Below, piece by piece: positions 17,658-26,582 of a stretch of 26,697 nt of DNA. Origin of the DNA: an uncultured Duncaniella sp. (GTDB taxonomy: Bacteria; Bacteroidota; Bacteroidia; Bacteroidales; Muribaculaceae); assembly GCA_910586665.1 (NCBI GenBank), contig CAJUIX010000033.1:1-26697 (forward strand), written 5' to 3'. The notes below the pieces were generated by a model that saw only the letters and a program-made list of their open reading frames with translations, made no database searches and was not told the DNA's origin. The position numbers and the translations under genes are program-made. Within the stretch, counting starts at the first letter, position 1. Each line of letters starts with the position of its first letter.

Positions 17658-18845
17658 ATGAAACTGATTACTTATACAGCCTTGTCGCTTACATTGGCGA
17701 TAACAACTACCGGCCTAAAAGCTGAAACCAATCAATCCCCCGTAATCGGAGAGATAACAGTCACAAACAACAGTGATTTCGCCCGTATCGGCGAAATGGT
17801 CCAAATCGAAGCAAACTCTGTCGAGCATAAAATTTTCATCGCCGACAGACACGGCAGAGAAATCCCGTCGCAGTTCACACACGACGGATTTTTGATTTTC
17901 CAAGCAGATGTCCCGGCCGGTTCAAGGGCTGTCTACTCAATCCACGAGGGGCCCCGCGCGGACTACGATACTGTAGCCTACGGGCGTTTTGTCCCTGAAC
18001 GCGCCGACGACTTCGCATGGGAGAATGACTACTCGGCCTACCGCGCTTATGGCCCCGCGCTTCAGCGAAAAGGAGAAAAGGCTTTCGGCTATGATGTGTG
18101 GACAAAGAGTGTGGCATATCCCATTATCAACAGGCGCTACGCCGACAACCGACAGGGAAAATCATTCCATATCGACCACGGTGACGGCATGGATGTCTAC
18201 ACAGTCGGACCGACATTGGGCTGCGGCACCGCCGGAATTATTAATGAAGACGGACAAATCATATACCCCTGGTGTTTTGAACGCTACGAGATTCTCGATC
18301 AAGGCCCCTTAAGAGTATCGTTCCGTCTTTACTATCCTGGCGAGACCCGGACCATTACGCTTGATGCCGGATCAAATTTCAATCGCACGGAGGTCCGATA
18401 CCACGGACATACAGAGACTATGACTGTCGCGCCTGGATTAGTGCTGCATCATCCATTAGACGGCGCCGGAGAAATACCGATGTTCATGGAGAATCTGAAA
18501 GGTGTCGCGATGATAGGCTATGGCGATCCCACTGATAAACGTGCTGACAATCTCGGAACAATTTTCGTCGGTGTGATTACCCCGGGCGATAATGTCCACA
18601 CAGAACTTTTACCCTTAACTCCGGCCGTCGGCCCGGCAAGCGGCCATCTGCTAACAAAAACAGAGATCTCACCGACCGACACTCTGACATATTACTGGGG
18701 CGCGAACTGGAGCAAGGCAACGGTCCCGGATATGACTTCCTGGAAAAAAGTCATGACCGATTTCGCCAAACGCATCACAAATCCACTGACAGTCTCACTA
18801 AAAACCAAAGAGACTCCTCGGACTGGTGCGAATGACAGAAAATAA
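17658..18845 (+). CDS. Secreted DUF4861 protein
   Basis: This 395-residue protein has a signal peptide (about 1-22, ends LKA) and otherwise fits the DUF4861 family seen in Bacteroidetes PULs, often near genes for uronide degradation. Visible features are ITVTNNSDFARIGEMVQI at the start, a Tyr/Trp-rich stretch FAWENDYSAYRAYGPAL (about 118-134), YDVWTKSVAYPIINRRY (about 144-160), and HIDHGDGMDVYTVGPTLGCG (about 171-190). HIDHGDGMD is a possible metal- or sugar-binding site. The near-C-terminal YYWGANW motif is also typical. It is probably beta-sandwich-rich and periplasmic. No activity is established that I can name. It is transcribed opposite to the other intact genes and is followed directly by the DUF2264 remnant, a pairing that suggests a former two-gene unit. 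Confidence 0.75.
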   Translation: MKLITYTALSLTLAITTTGLKAETNQSPVIGEITVTNNSDFARIGEMVQIEANSVEHKIFIADRHGREIPSQFTHDGFLIFQADVPAGSRAVYSIHEGPRADYDTVAYGRFVPERADDFAWENDYSAYRAYGPALQRKGEKAFGYDVWTKSVAYPIINRRYADNRQGKSFHIDHGDGMDVYTVGPTLGCGTAGIINEDGQIIYPWCFERYEILDQGPLRVSFRLYYPGETRTITLDAGSNFNRTEVRYHGHTETMTVAPGLVLHHPLDGAGEIPMFMENLKGVAMIGYGDPTDKRADNLGTIFVGVITPGDNVHTELLPLTPAVGPASGHLLTKTEISPTDTLTYYWGANWSKATVPDMTSWKKVMTDFAKRITNPLTVSLKTKETPRTGANDRK

Positions 18846-18876
18846 TTATATTCGCATCTGGTTTTGAACTTCGTGA

Positions 18877-19380
18877 ATACGGGGCATCGATGCAAAAATC
18901 CAGCGTTTGATTTTCAATAAGTGGAAATACTCCTATGGCGAGACCGACGAGCATGTGCTTTTCGGCGATTGGCAGATATCTTTCCAGACCTACGCCGACC
19001 TCTACCGCATCCTTCCCGATGACCGCCGCATAAAACGTGCCCAAAAGTTCAGCATTGTGCTTGAACGACTCATCTCTCCCGAAGGAACATTCCCCGTGTT
19101 CGGCCGTTCTATCCCATACCGCATGGCAACCATGCAGCCGCTTGCTCTTATGGCATGGTATCAGAAACTGACAAACGGACTGACAAACGGACAGGTGCGC
19201 GCGGCATTGACCTCTGTCATGCACAGTATGTTTGACGGCAAGGACAACTTTAATGAGAAAGGCGTCCTGACTATCGGATTTGCCGGCCGCCAGCCCAACG
19301 TTGCCGACTGGTACACCAACAATGGATTTTCCAAAGACCACCATTGGAGCGACGGCTATGCCACCCCTGATTTGTTTTAA
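18877..19380 (+). pseudogene. Decayed DUF2264 gene remnant
   Basis: The frame opens after a TGA at 18874-18876 and has no ATG near its beginning; the first usable start is TTG at 18907. The residues ERLISPEGTFPVFGRS, MQPLALMAWYQKL, GQVRAALTSVMHSMF and LTIGFAGRQPNVADWYTNNG match the C-terminal part of DUF2264 proteins, which usually exceed 600 residues and have an (alpha/alpha)6-type fold. Most of the N-terminus is missing. After YTNNG the expected SLYL...FLPLGLP stretch is absent and the text jumps to FSKDHHWSDGYATPDLF, which resembles the normal C-terminal tail, suggesting an internal deletion of a few dozen codons. It has no start within an operon-like distance and no signal peptide, so it is unlikely to be functional. 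Confidence 0.65.
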
Positions 19381-19412
19381 ATGGCAGAGATCAACCACAA
19401 CATATTAGAAAT

Positions 19413-19460
19413 ACCCCGCGAAGGCTGCCTATGCGCAGCTTCCGCGGGGTAATTCTTTTG
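19413..19460 (+). terminator. Hairpin terminator between convergent genes
   Basis: CCCCGCG at 19414-19420 pairs with CGCGGGG at 19443-19449, and the stem continues inward through AAG/CTT with a bulge and GCTGC/GCAGC around a short loop. On the plus strand it is followed by TAATTCTTTT, a modest T-run. It closes the DUF4861/DUF2264 transcript and probably also acts on the convergent ThuA-like gene, whose stop is about 90 bases away. Confidence 0.7.
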
Positions 19461-19472
19461 CCAAGGGAGGTT

Positions 19473-19509
19473 TAAGTGGGCCGCATGGCGTTGCTCGCAA
19501 CGTCACTTA
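19473..19509. repeat. Small imperfect inverted repeat
   Basis: TAAGTG at 19473-19478 pairs with CACTTA at 19504-19509, and the inner GTTGC (19490-19494) pairs with GCAAC (19497-19501). It lies downstream of the ThuA-like gene, between that gene and the hairpin terminator. It may be an additional transcription-stop structure for the leftward SusCD unit; no T-run is visible on the minus-strand exit. Confidence 0.4.
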
Positions 19510-19535
19510 CGGTAACATCCTCTTGAACACACCCC

Positions 19536-21446
19536 TTAAAGCGTGATTTTGAGTGCTTTTTTTGCAGGAGGCATGCAGATGTGCGAGTCACAGGCCTGAT
19601 AAGCCACATCGCACACAATAGGGCCTGTGCCGTGGCCGCTTAGCGGGCAGCGATACTCGGCTTCCATTTCATGGATGGTCGTGCCGGTCTCGTTAAGGCG
19701 TCCGGGTTGTGAGATTGACCACTCACCGGCCGTAAGTCCCTCGGGAAGATTGAGACTCACCTTGGTAGGAATATACGGATCTTCCGAGGAAACATTGGCA
19801 TATATATGATAGCCCGGATGAATCTTGAATTTCACCACCAGATAGAGCGCATCCATGCGGTCCTTCTCGATTTTTGCAGAGGCTACCACGGGATTTGCAT
19901 CACTCGTCTCGGTGCCGGTGGAAGTCTGCCTCTGACTCTCGACGCGCTCCTTATATTTGGCATAGTCATTTCCGGGCACGTCACCGTCGGCATTGATAAG
20001 GAACTTCCATCCGCCCGATTCGGTGAAGAACATGCGGTCCTTGTATGTATCGAACCATTCTCTCCACTGCGCGGGAGTGTCGAAGTGGGCCATAGTGTAG
20101 CGGGCGAGTATGCGGCGGGCGCGGTCCTCCTCCTTCCCCTCCTCGAGCGAGCGGATAGCCTTGTCGAGAAGAGCGGTGTCATGATTGGGGATGCCCCAGG
20201 CCTTCACATCGTCGTCAAGAAAGATTTTGTAGAAGCCCTCGGAATAGAAATAATCATAGTTTTCCTTGAAGTAACGGAGGTATGCCTCCTCATCGGCGCC
20301 GAACATAGGGAAGAATTCCTTGGCATAACGCTTTACTTGTTCTTCATAGGGGCTACGCTTGAATTCACCCGGGTCTCCGTAGCTGAGCTGCTGTTTTTCG
20401 GCAGCCGAAAGCTCCTCGCCGGCCTTCTGCTTGGCAAGAATATTGTTATACATGTTGCGGCTCTTGACAGTCCAGATACTGTCGGAAGTCATGCGGTCCT
20501 CGTAGCTCTTGCGCGACACGAGGTAGCCAACTTCCTTGAGATACTCGCGGGTGGCTATGCGGTCATTCATCTTGCGGGCAATAATCTTCGTTCCTTTGAA
20601 CTTAGATATATAGGCCACGGCGTTGACAAAGACAATCTTGGCCTCCTCGGTCATATAGCGCGGAGAGGCGGCAAAGCCCCAGTGGAGGAAGTTGCCGTGA
20701 CGGCCTATGGCCACCGCGTCGATGGTCTTGGCGCAGACACCGCTTGAGATATACTCGGCCTCGGGGGAGTCTGTGTAGCCCCAGGGACGGGATACCATGC
20801 CGATAGGAAAACCCTGATCGGTCTTGTAGCCCTTGGTCTGCACCCGCCACATCGGCATCGACTCGGGGAGCGGAGAATCATAGAAATAGTTGTAGTGATA
20901 GGCATCCTCTGGAGTGGGCAGAGTCTCAGTGGTCATCTTGACCTTGAAAGGGCCTTTGAATACCGGGTGGTCCTTCACCCAGTTGTGGGCATGGGCATCA
21001 AGGCATAGACAGTACCAGTCATTCTTCACCCCGATGCCGCGCCCGACGTAGTCACCAATCTGGCCGATGGTGACAGTGGCACAGTCATAGTCGGCAGGCA
21101 GATATGTGGCCGGCTCATAGCGGGTCACGTTTCCCTGGGCATCGCGCTCGACCACCCTCTGAGTGATAGCCTTAGGGATTCCATCCATGACGGTGACATC
21201 GTAGTTTTTCGACATGTCAGCCGAATAATCGTTGCCAATGAGCACGTCGACCGTCGTGAAATATTTCTGCAACAGCGACCTGAAGGCCTCCGCACGGTCA
21301 TTGACGAGAGAGTCCTTCTGCTCTGCGGGAGCCTCATAAGAGTCGGTCATACCTCCGACATAGAGCACCTTCAGAGGCATTTTCTTGGCAGCGACAGCCG
21401 ACGATGCGATAGCCGCCGCAGCCAGTATGGTCAGTATCTTTTTCAT
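19536..21446 (-). CDS. Secreted ThuA-like protein with DsbD-alpha-like C-terminal domain
   Basis: This 636-residue protein has a signal peptide (about 1-20, ends AVAA). Residues about 24-285 resemble ThuA-like/class I amidotransferase-like folds found in sugar-utilisation loci: PLKVLYVGG, DVTVMDGIP, a stretch ending HWGFAASP and FVNAVAYI. A charged helical region (about 290-500) follows. Residues about 515-636 resemble the N-terminal (alpha) domain of DsbD: LYLVVKFKIHPGYHIYA, then Cys612 and VAYQACDSHICMPP with Cys619 and Cys624 four residues apart. In DsbD that cysteine pair hands electrons to periplasmic partners. Here no DsbD membrane or thioredoxin domain follows and no thioredoxin-like gene is nearby. 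It follows SusD by 43 bases as the third gene of the uptake unit. Its role is unknown; oligosaccharide processing or redox maintenance of surface proteins are options. Confidence 0.7.
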   Translation of the reverse strand: MKKILTILAAAAIASSAVAAKKMPLKVLYVGGMTDSYEAPAEQKDSLVNDRAEAFRSLLQKYFTTVDVLIGNDYSADMSKNYDVTVMDGIPKAITQRVVERDAQGNVTRYEPATYLPADYDCATVTIGQIGDYVGRGIGVKNDWYCLCLDAHAHNWVKDHPVFKGPFKVKMTTETLPTPEDAYHYNYFYDSPLPESMPMWRVQTKGYKTDQGFPIGMVSRPWGYTDSPEAEYISSGVCAKTIDAVAIGRHGNFLHWGFAASPRYMTEEAKIVFVNAVAYISKFKGTKIIARKMNDRIATREYLKEVGYLVSRKSYEDRMTSDSIWTVKSRNMYNNILAKQKAGEELSAAEKQQLSYGDPGEFKRSPYEEQVKRYAKEFFPMFGADEEAYLRYFKENYDYFYSEGFYKIFLDDDVKAWGIPNHDTALLDKAIRSLEEGKEEDRARRILARYTMAHFDTPAQWREWFDTYKDRMFFTESGGWKFLINADGDVPGNDYAKYKERVESQRQTSTGTETSDANPVVASAKIEKDRMDALYLVVKFKIHPGYHIYANVSSEDPYIPTKVSLNLPEGLTAGEWSISQPGRLNETGTTIHEMEAEYRCPLSGHGTGPIVCDVAYQACDSHICMPPAKKALKITL

Positions 21447-21489
21447 CGCGATTTAATTTTGACAATAAAATGCAAAGTCAAAGAAAATT

Positions 21490-23049
21490 TTAATAAGTGT
21501 TCTGCACAAGCTCGTTGTCGGCGCGCATAATGTCTACTTCCGGAATCGGGCGGGCATATCTGCGGCTCTTAGGCTCGAGGGTGTATGTCTCGACGGGGTC
21601 GTTGATAAGGATAGTCGACGAGTTGTGGGGATAGTACTGGCGGGTGATGGTTACATCGTCCGAGGGATCGTTGTTCCAGTTGTAACGCTTGAGGTCATAC
21701 CAGCGGGCAGTAAAGGGCATCTCGCGGCGACGCTCGTCGAGAACCATGCGCAGAGCCTCGGCAGCCGAACCGATGGGTAGCTTCTCGTAGGCAGAAGCGT
21801 CGATGCGGGCCTTGCGGAGAATGTCGAGCTGGGCGACAGCGCCGCCGGCGTCACCCGAGCGCGCGAGCACCTCGGCCTTGATGAGGAGCATCTCGCCGAC
21901 CGAGAGACCCGAGATAATCTGGTCGAGATAGAACTGGGTGTAGCCGAAAGTACGTCCCTCTGTGGTCTTCTTGCAGTAGCGCAGACCGTAGTCCTCGACC
22001 ATATAGTAGCGGTAGCGCAGGTCATTGTCGGGATTACCGTCCTTTATGTCGCGTGCGTAGGTGTCAAGCAGGCTCTTGCTGGGAAGGAACCACCATGAGG
22101 CATAGTTGAAAGTGCGCGCATAAATCTGGTCCTTCCATTCGAAGAGGATAGGATAGCCCGACGAGCCGGAAAGACGTTGGTCATAGAGATAGCAGTGCTT
22201 CACATACACCGTCTCCTCTTCGGGAGTACCGGCATTGATTGTATAGGGGATGGGGTCGGGAGCATACGACATCTCCTCAGGGTCGTTGAGGTCCTTCAAC
22301 ATGCTGTGATCGGCAAGGGCGGCATCGGCATATTGTGCGGCCTTCTGAAGATCGCCCATATAGAGATAGAAGCGGGCAGCGAGAGCCTTGGCAGCGGCAG
22401 TGGTGCAACGCCAGTTGTGCATCTTGCCGTTGCTCACCACCTGGCGAGTGATATTCAAAGCCTCGAGGATGTCATTTTCGATAAGCGTCATTGTCTCACC
22501 GAGAGTGGCACGTTTCAGCGACTCTTCGAAGCTCACTGAGTTCTTAAGCGTGAGCCCAAGCTCGTCATTATTCTCCGGCGCGGGATAGAGACAGTGGGTC
22601 ACAGCGAGCTGAAGCATCGAATAGGCACGCAGGAAGTGGGCCTCGGCCTTGACTTCGGCCTTCTCGGCCTCCGAACCGCTCACATTACCTAAGTTGTTGA
22701 GCACAAGGTTGCAGCGGAATATCTTGGCATACTCACCGTCCCACAGCGAGCGGCCCGAGCGCTTGTTCTCCGTGCTCCATGTAAACTCGTCGGCGTCATC
22801 GCCCGATGTGTTGCTCGTGCGGACCTTCTCGATTTCGGGAGTAAGGCCGCAGTCATCGGAGTTGAGGAAGGTATAGTTATATTCGTAGATAAATGTCGTA
22901 TATGTCGCAAGCATCGCGTCGAGCTGCGAAACCTCTGTAATGGTCTTGCTTGAATTCTTTGACGGCTCCTTGTCGAGATAGTCGTCACAGGCAGTGAGTG
23001 CCGGAAGCATGGCAGCAAGGCCGAGTGATAATAATATATGTTTTTTCAT
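21490..23049 (-). CDS. susD: SusD/RagB-family surface glycan-binding lipoprotein
   Basis: This 519-residue lipoprotein is the SusD partner of the adjacent SusC receptor and should form the lid over the outer-membrane channel, capturing oligosaccharides. The lipobox LTAC puts the lipidated cysteine at residue 21, followed by DDYLDKEPS, a standard SusD start. TPR-like helices include EAEKAEVKAEAHFLRAYSMLQL (middle) and the C-terminal SusD part shows LLIKAEVLARSGD, LDILRKARIDAS, LDERRREMPFTARWYDLKRYN and a terminal RPIPEVDIMRADN. Aromatic residues are plentiful for sugar stacking, but ligand cannot be read from them. It lies 18 bases after SusC. The gene symbol indicates family only. Confidence 0.95.
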   Translation of the reverse strand: MKKHILLSLGLAAMLPALTACDDYLDKEPSKNSSKTITEVSQLDAMLATYTTFIYEYNYTFLNSDDCGLTPEIEKVRTSNTSGDDADEFTWSTENKRSGRSLWDGEYAKIFRCNLVLNNLGNVSGSEAEKAEVKAEAHFLRAYSMLQLAVTHCLYPAPENNDELGLTLKNSVSFEESLKRATLGETMTLIENDILEALNITRQVVSNGKMHNWRCTTAAAKALAARFYLYMGDLQKAAQYADAALADHSMLKDLNDPEEMSYAPDPIPYTINAGTPEEETVYVKHCYLYDQRLSGSSGYPILFEWKDQIYARTFNYASWWFLPSKSLLDTYARDIKDGNPDNDLRYRYYMVEDYGLRYCKKTTEGRTFGYTQFYLDQIISGLSVGEMLLIKAEVLARSGDAGGAVAQLDILRKARIDASAYEKLPIGSAAEALRMVLDERRREMPFTARWYDLKRYNWNNDPSDDVTITRQYYPHNSSTILINDPVETYTLEPKSRRYARPIPEVDIMRADNELVQNTY

Positions 23050-23067
23050 AATTTTGAGCGGTGAGGA

Positions 23068-26000
23068 TTAGAAATGCAATTTAAGACCGAATGTGTAGGA
23101 AGCCTGCAAGCGCGGTGAGCCCTTGGCATACTCGGGATCCTCCTTCCAACCATTGAAATAGATGTTGAAGGGGTTGTTGGTCTGGACTGTCAGCTGGGCC
23201 GATTTCATGCCGAGTATCGAGGTGATTCGCTTGGGCACATTGTAGGAAAGGCTGATTTCCTGCATACGGATATGCGAGGCATCCTCGGCGAGATAGTGGA
23301 GGTAGGGGTAGAAGCGGTCCCAGAAATAGTAGCGGTCCTCGACATCCTGCATAGGCTGCGGACACTTCACGTTGGGGTCACAGTTCTTGATTTCATCATA
23401 CTTGCTGTTAAGTGTGAAGCGTGAACCGGTGGGAGCGGGATAGTTGAAGCTCTCACGCATGAACTTATGGCCGAACTTGGCAGTCATGAGGAACGAGAAG
23501 TCGAAGTCATAGATGCGGAAGGTAGAGCCCAATGAGACATTCCAGGGAGCAACCTTCGTGCCCATGTTGAGACAATAGGAAGTACCGTCGCCATAGAGAT
23601 ATGAGTTGAAGCCTACACGCTCGCCGTTCTCGTAGAATACGGTCGGAACATAGTGGGGCGATGACTCGGAACCTACATTATCTATACCTGCATACTCGTA
23701 GCACCAAAGAGTGTTCATATCCTCACCCTCAACCCAGGCGCCGCTGCCGCCGCCGACAAGGTTATATCCATAGTGCTGGCTGACCTTGAGCGACTTCACC
23801 TCGTTCTTGTTATAAGAGAGGCGCAGGTTGCCGGTCCATGCAATGTCGGGAGTGATGTTGAGCGAAGAGCCCACCTCCATCTCGAAACCGCGGTTCTGAA
23901 TCTCACCGTTATTGAGCTTCATGCTTGTCGTACCGTTGACGGCCGAGATTTCGCGGCTGGCGATGAGGTCCTTCGAGTACTTGTTGTAGACGTCAATCTT
24001 ACCGAAGAGCTTCGAGCCGAAGAAGCTGTAGTCGATACCGAAGTCCCAGGTGCCGGTCTTCTCCCAGCGGAGTGTGGGATTACCGTAGCTTGCAATCGAG
24101 CCGGTGTACTCGCCGGTAACCACGTTGGGTGTGGACGATATATTGACAAGAGGTTTGAACGTGGTCGACTTGTCGACGTTACCATTGTAACCGTAGGTGA
24201 CGCGGAGATTGAGTCGGTTGAGCCAGGTGAATTCGCGGAGGAAGCTCTCCTTACCAATCTGCCAGCCCGCACCTACTGACCAGAAGGGAGCATAACGGTA
24301 GGCAGGGTCGTCAGTGATAAGGTTGGAGGCATCCGTACGGTAGCTACCCGAAACGGTATACTTGCTGTCGTATGTATACGAGGCGTTACCGAAAGCCGAG
24401 AAGTAGCGGTCGGTCTTATCGGTAAATGAAGCGACGCCGTTGTAGGATGAAGACCAGAGATTATAAGTGGATCCGTCCCAGCCCTGCACCTTTCCGCTGC
24501 CGGGAAGAGTGCCCACGGTCAAGGTCTTGTTGTTGTAGCCCCACACGCGAGGATAGCCGAAGTACTGATAGTGGCGGTCGGTAGTCTCAAGACCTCCGAC
24601 GAAGGCAATCGTGTGCTTGTCGGCAAAGGTCTGGTTAAAGTTGACCTGGTTACGGACGGTAAGGACGCTATATTTGGTGCGCGCACGGTCGAGATAGCCA
24701 CCGAGGGGAAGGTTGGGTGTCACGACGTCGGTCGCGCGGTCCCAGCTCGAGGTGCTGTTGAGAACATTACGCACAGAATAGGAATCCTCGTTGTAATAAT
24801 TATCGGTATGGTTGTCAATAAGCTCGAACTGCACCTTCGAATCAAAGGTCAGGCCCTTCCATATCTTGAATGAAAGTCCCACCTGGGCGCGGGCATTGAG
24901 CTTGGTGGCCTTCTTGTCGCTGTTCCATGCGTCATCGAGCGGGTTCCATGACCAATCGGGATAAGGGAAGCTGGCAATCGGGGCATAGTTATTGAGATAG
25001 TACTCAGACATGAGCCAGTAGCGCTCGAGATTTCCGTTGGCATCGACGAGGTTCTCATATGACTGAAGGTTCGTGAGGCCTCCGAGACCGTTGAGCTTCT
25101 GGTCGACATAGTCGAAGTTACCGTTGAAGATAAAGTCGAGCCACTTGTAGACACTCGTGCGGTTGTTGACCGACACCATATATTTATTGTCTGCATCACC
25201 CTTCCAGTGGTCATGGTTGTTCTGGTAGAGAAGCGAGAGCGAGGTGTTGGAGCGCTCTGTCTGGATGTTGATGCCTACGTTCTGCTGGAGCACCATAGGA
25301 TTCTGGAGCACATGCTTGCGGATCTGGTCGGTATTGTCGATGCCACGGAAACGTGCGATACCCTCATTCATCTGCTGCTCGGTGATGTGGCCGAGACGAT
25401 GCTCGTTGAGAAGATTGTAGACCGACGAACCGCCCCACCATCTTTCAGTCTCCTCCGGCCACCATGTCGACGACCCCCACTTGTCGAAGGTGTCGATTTC
25501 ATAGTCGATAAGCTCGTCGGTCGAAGTGCGCGAGAGCGCGTAGTCAAGGTCGAGTTTGGGCGAAATCTTGTAGAAGCCTGAATAGTCCACGTTGACGACG
25601 GTGTTCTTGCTGCCGTGGCCCGCACCACCCTTTGTGGTGATGACGATGACACCGTTGGCCGACTTGGCACCCCATATACTTGCCGCTGCGGCGTCCTTTA
25701 GGACGGTCACACTCTCGACATCGTTGGGGTTGATTGACTCAAAGCCACCCTCGATAGCGAAACCGTCGACAACGAGCAGAGGCGCACTGCTGACAGAGAA
25801 GCTCGAGGTGCCGCGGATCTCGAATGTCGGATTACCGTAGACGTCCTGCGTGCTCGCCAGACCTGCGGCGGCACCCATGAGACGGGAAGCGATGTTGCCC
25901 GTAGCCTTTTCAAGCTGCTTGCGGTCGATTATGTCGAAGGAGCCGGTGGCGCGCTCTTTCGAGAGGGTCTGATAACCTGTCACGACAATCTCGTTGAGGC

Positions 26001-26388
26001 GGTTATCACTGTTTGACAGGGTAATAGTGACTCGTTTGCCGGCAGAAGCCATAACGTCCTTTGTCTGCATACCGACGTATGACACTGAAAGCTCGCAGGC
26101 TGGTTTGTGGCTCGTGAGAATGAATTCACCGTTGACATCAGTAGCCACGCCCTGGTTCGTCCCCTTTATGAGGACAGTCGCACCCGGCAGCGGCTCATTC
26201 TCTTCATCTACTACTGTACCGCGTATACTATAGGTATTGGCGGTAGTCTTTGCTGTCGAAGTGTTCTGTGCAAAAACGTCCGCACAGACACAGGGACTCA
26301 ACACAGCAGCGGTAACGATGAGGCGCAGCATGGCCGTGTTGAAAAGCGACAGTGGAATCAAGCGTCTTTTTGATTCTTTTGAGTCCAT
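23068..26388 (-). CDS. susC: SusC/RagA-family TonB-dependent outer-membrane receptor
   Basis: This protein of about 1106 residues imports glycan fragments across the outer membrane using TonB energy. The open frame begins at a TTG (26394), but the ATG at 26388 is the better start and gives MDSKESKRRLIP followed by a hydrophobic signal (to about FAQ-41). A carboxypeptidase-regulatory-like domain (SIRGTVVDEENEPLPGATV, about 54-72) precedes the plug, with NEIVVTGYQTLSKERATGSF (about 132-151), the receptor motif LLVVDGF and DAAAASIWGAKSANGVIVIT (about 232-251). A beta-barrel with alternating aromatic strands fills the rest and ends with SYTFGLKLHF, a typical final strand with terminal Phe. No extra N-terminal sigma-interacting domain is seen, so anti-sigma control is not indicated. 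A roughly 185-base leader with hairpins precedes it. Confidence 0.96.
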   Translation of the reverse strand: MDSKESKRRLIPLSLFNTAMLRLIVTAAVLSPCVCADVFAQNTSTAKTTANTYSIRGTVVDEENEPLPGATVLIKGTNQGVATDVNGEFILTSHKPACELSVSYVGMQTKDVMASAGKRVTITLSNSDNRLNEIVVTGYQTLSKERATGSFDIIDRKQLEKATGNIASRLMGAAAGLASTQDVYGNPTFEIRGTSSFSVSSAPLLVVDGFAIEGGFESINPNDVESVTVLKDAAAASIWGAKSANGVIVITTKGGAGHGSKNTVVNVDYSGFYKISPKLDLDYALSRTSTDELIDYEIDTFDKWGSSTWWPEETERWWGGSSVYNLLNEHRLGHITEQQMNEGIARFRGIDNTDQIRKHVLQNPMVLQQNVGINIQTERSNTSLSLLYQNNHDHWKGDADNKYMVSVNNRTSVYKWLDFIFNGNFDYVDQKLNGLGGLTNLQSYENLVDANGNLERYWLMSEYYLNNYAPIASFPYPDWSWNPLDDAWNSDKKATKLNARAQVGLSFKIWKGLTFDSKVQFELIDNHTDNYYNEDSYSVRNVLNSTSSWDRATDVVTPNLPLGGYLDRARTKYSVLTVRNQVNFNQTFADKHTIAFVGGLETTDRHYQYFGYPRVWGYNNKTLTVGTLPGSGKVQGWDGSTYNLWSSSYNGVASFTDKTDRYFSAFGNASYTYDSKYTVSGSYRTDASNLITDDPAYRYAPFWSVGAGWQIGKESFLREFTWLNRLNLRVTYGYNGNVDKSTTFKPLVNISSTPNVVTGEYTGSIASYGNPTLRWEKTGTWDFGIDYSFFGSKLFGKIDVYNKYSKDLIASREISAVNGTTSMKLNNGEIQNRGFEMEVGSSLNITPDIAWTGNLRLSYNKNEVKSLKVSQHYGYNLVGGGSGAWVEGEDMNTLWCYEYAGIDNVGSESSPHYVPTVFYENGERVGFNSYLYGDGTSYCLNMGTKVAPWNVSLGSTFRIYDFDFSFLMTAKFGHKFMRESFNYPAPTGSRFTLNSKYDEIKNCDPNVKCPQPMQDVEDRYYFWDRFYPYLHYLAEDASHIRMQEISLSYNVPKRITSILGMKSAQLTVQTNNPFNIYFNGWKEDPEYAKGSPRLQASYTFGLKLHF

Positions 26389-26439
26389 TGACAAAAAAAT
26401 TTGAGATTGTTGATTGGTATAATTGCTTCAACCGAGTCG

Positions 26440-26457
26440 CCGGGTAAAAATACCCGG
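26440..26457 (-). promoter_or_regulatory. Leader hairpin upstream of susC
   Basis: On the minus strand CCGGGTA and TACCCGG form a perfect 7-bp stem with a TTTT loop, about 50 bases before the susC ATG. It is not followed by a T-run, so it is not a simple terminator. It may affect ribosome access, RNA stability or binding by a small RNA or RNA-binding protein. Confidence 0.5.
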
Positions 26458-26460
26458 TCG

Positions 26461-26486
26461 CGCACCGGCCTTTCGGCTGATGTGCG
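26461..26486 (-). promoter_or_regulatory. Second, imperfect leader hairpin upstream of susC
   Basis: On the minus strand CGCAC ... GTGCG close a stem that continues through mismatches to GCC-GAAA-GGC with a GAAA tetraloop. It lies directly before the CCGGGTA hairpin in the predicted transcript, so the leader has two stacked structured elements. Function is inferred from position only. Confidence 0.45.
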
Positions 26487-26582
26487 TTTTCGATTTTCTG
26501 CTAAAGTATATTGATTGGCTAACTTCCGTCGAGGAGATAAAGAAAATGCTAAAAATTGTTATAAAACAGGACTATTGCTCTA

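Noticed and set aside
19806..20747. 313-codon open frame on the plus strand inside the ThuA-like gene
   Set aside because: It is antisense to a gene with clear domain motifs, has no signal peptide or recognisable motif, and is explained by the high GC of the region.
26389..26394. TTG start for susC
   Set aside because: An ATG two codons later gives the same signal peptide and is a more usual start codon.
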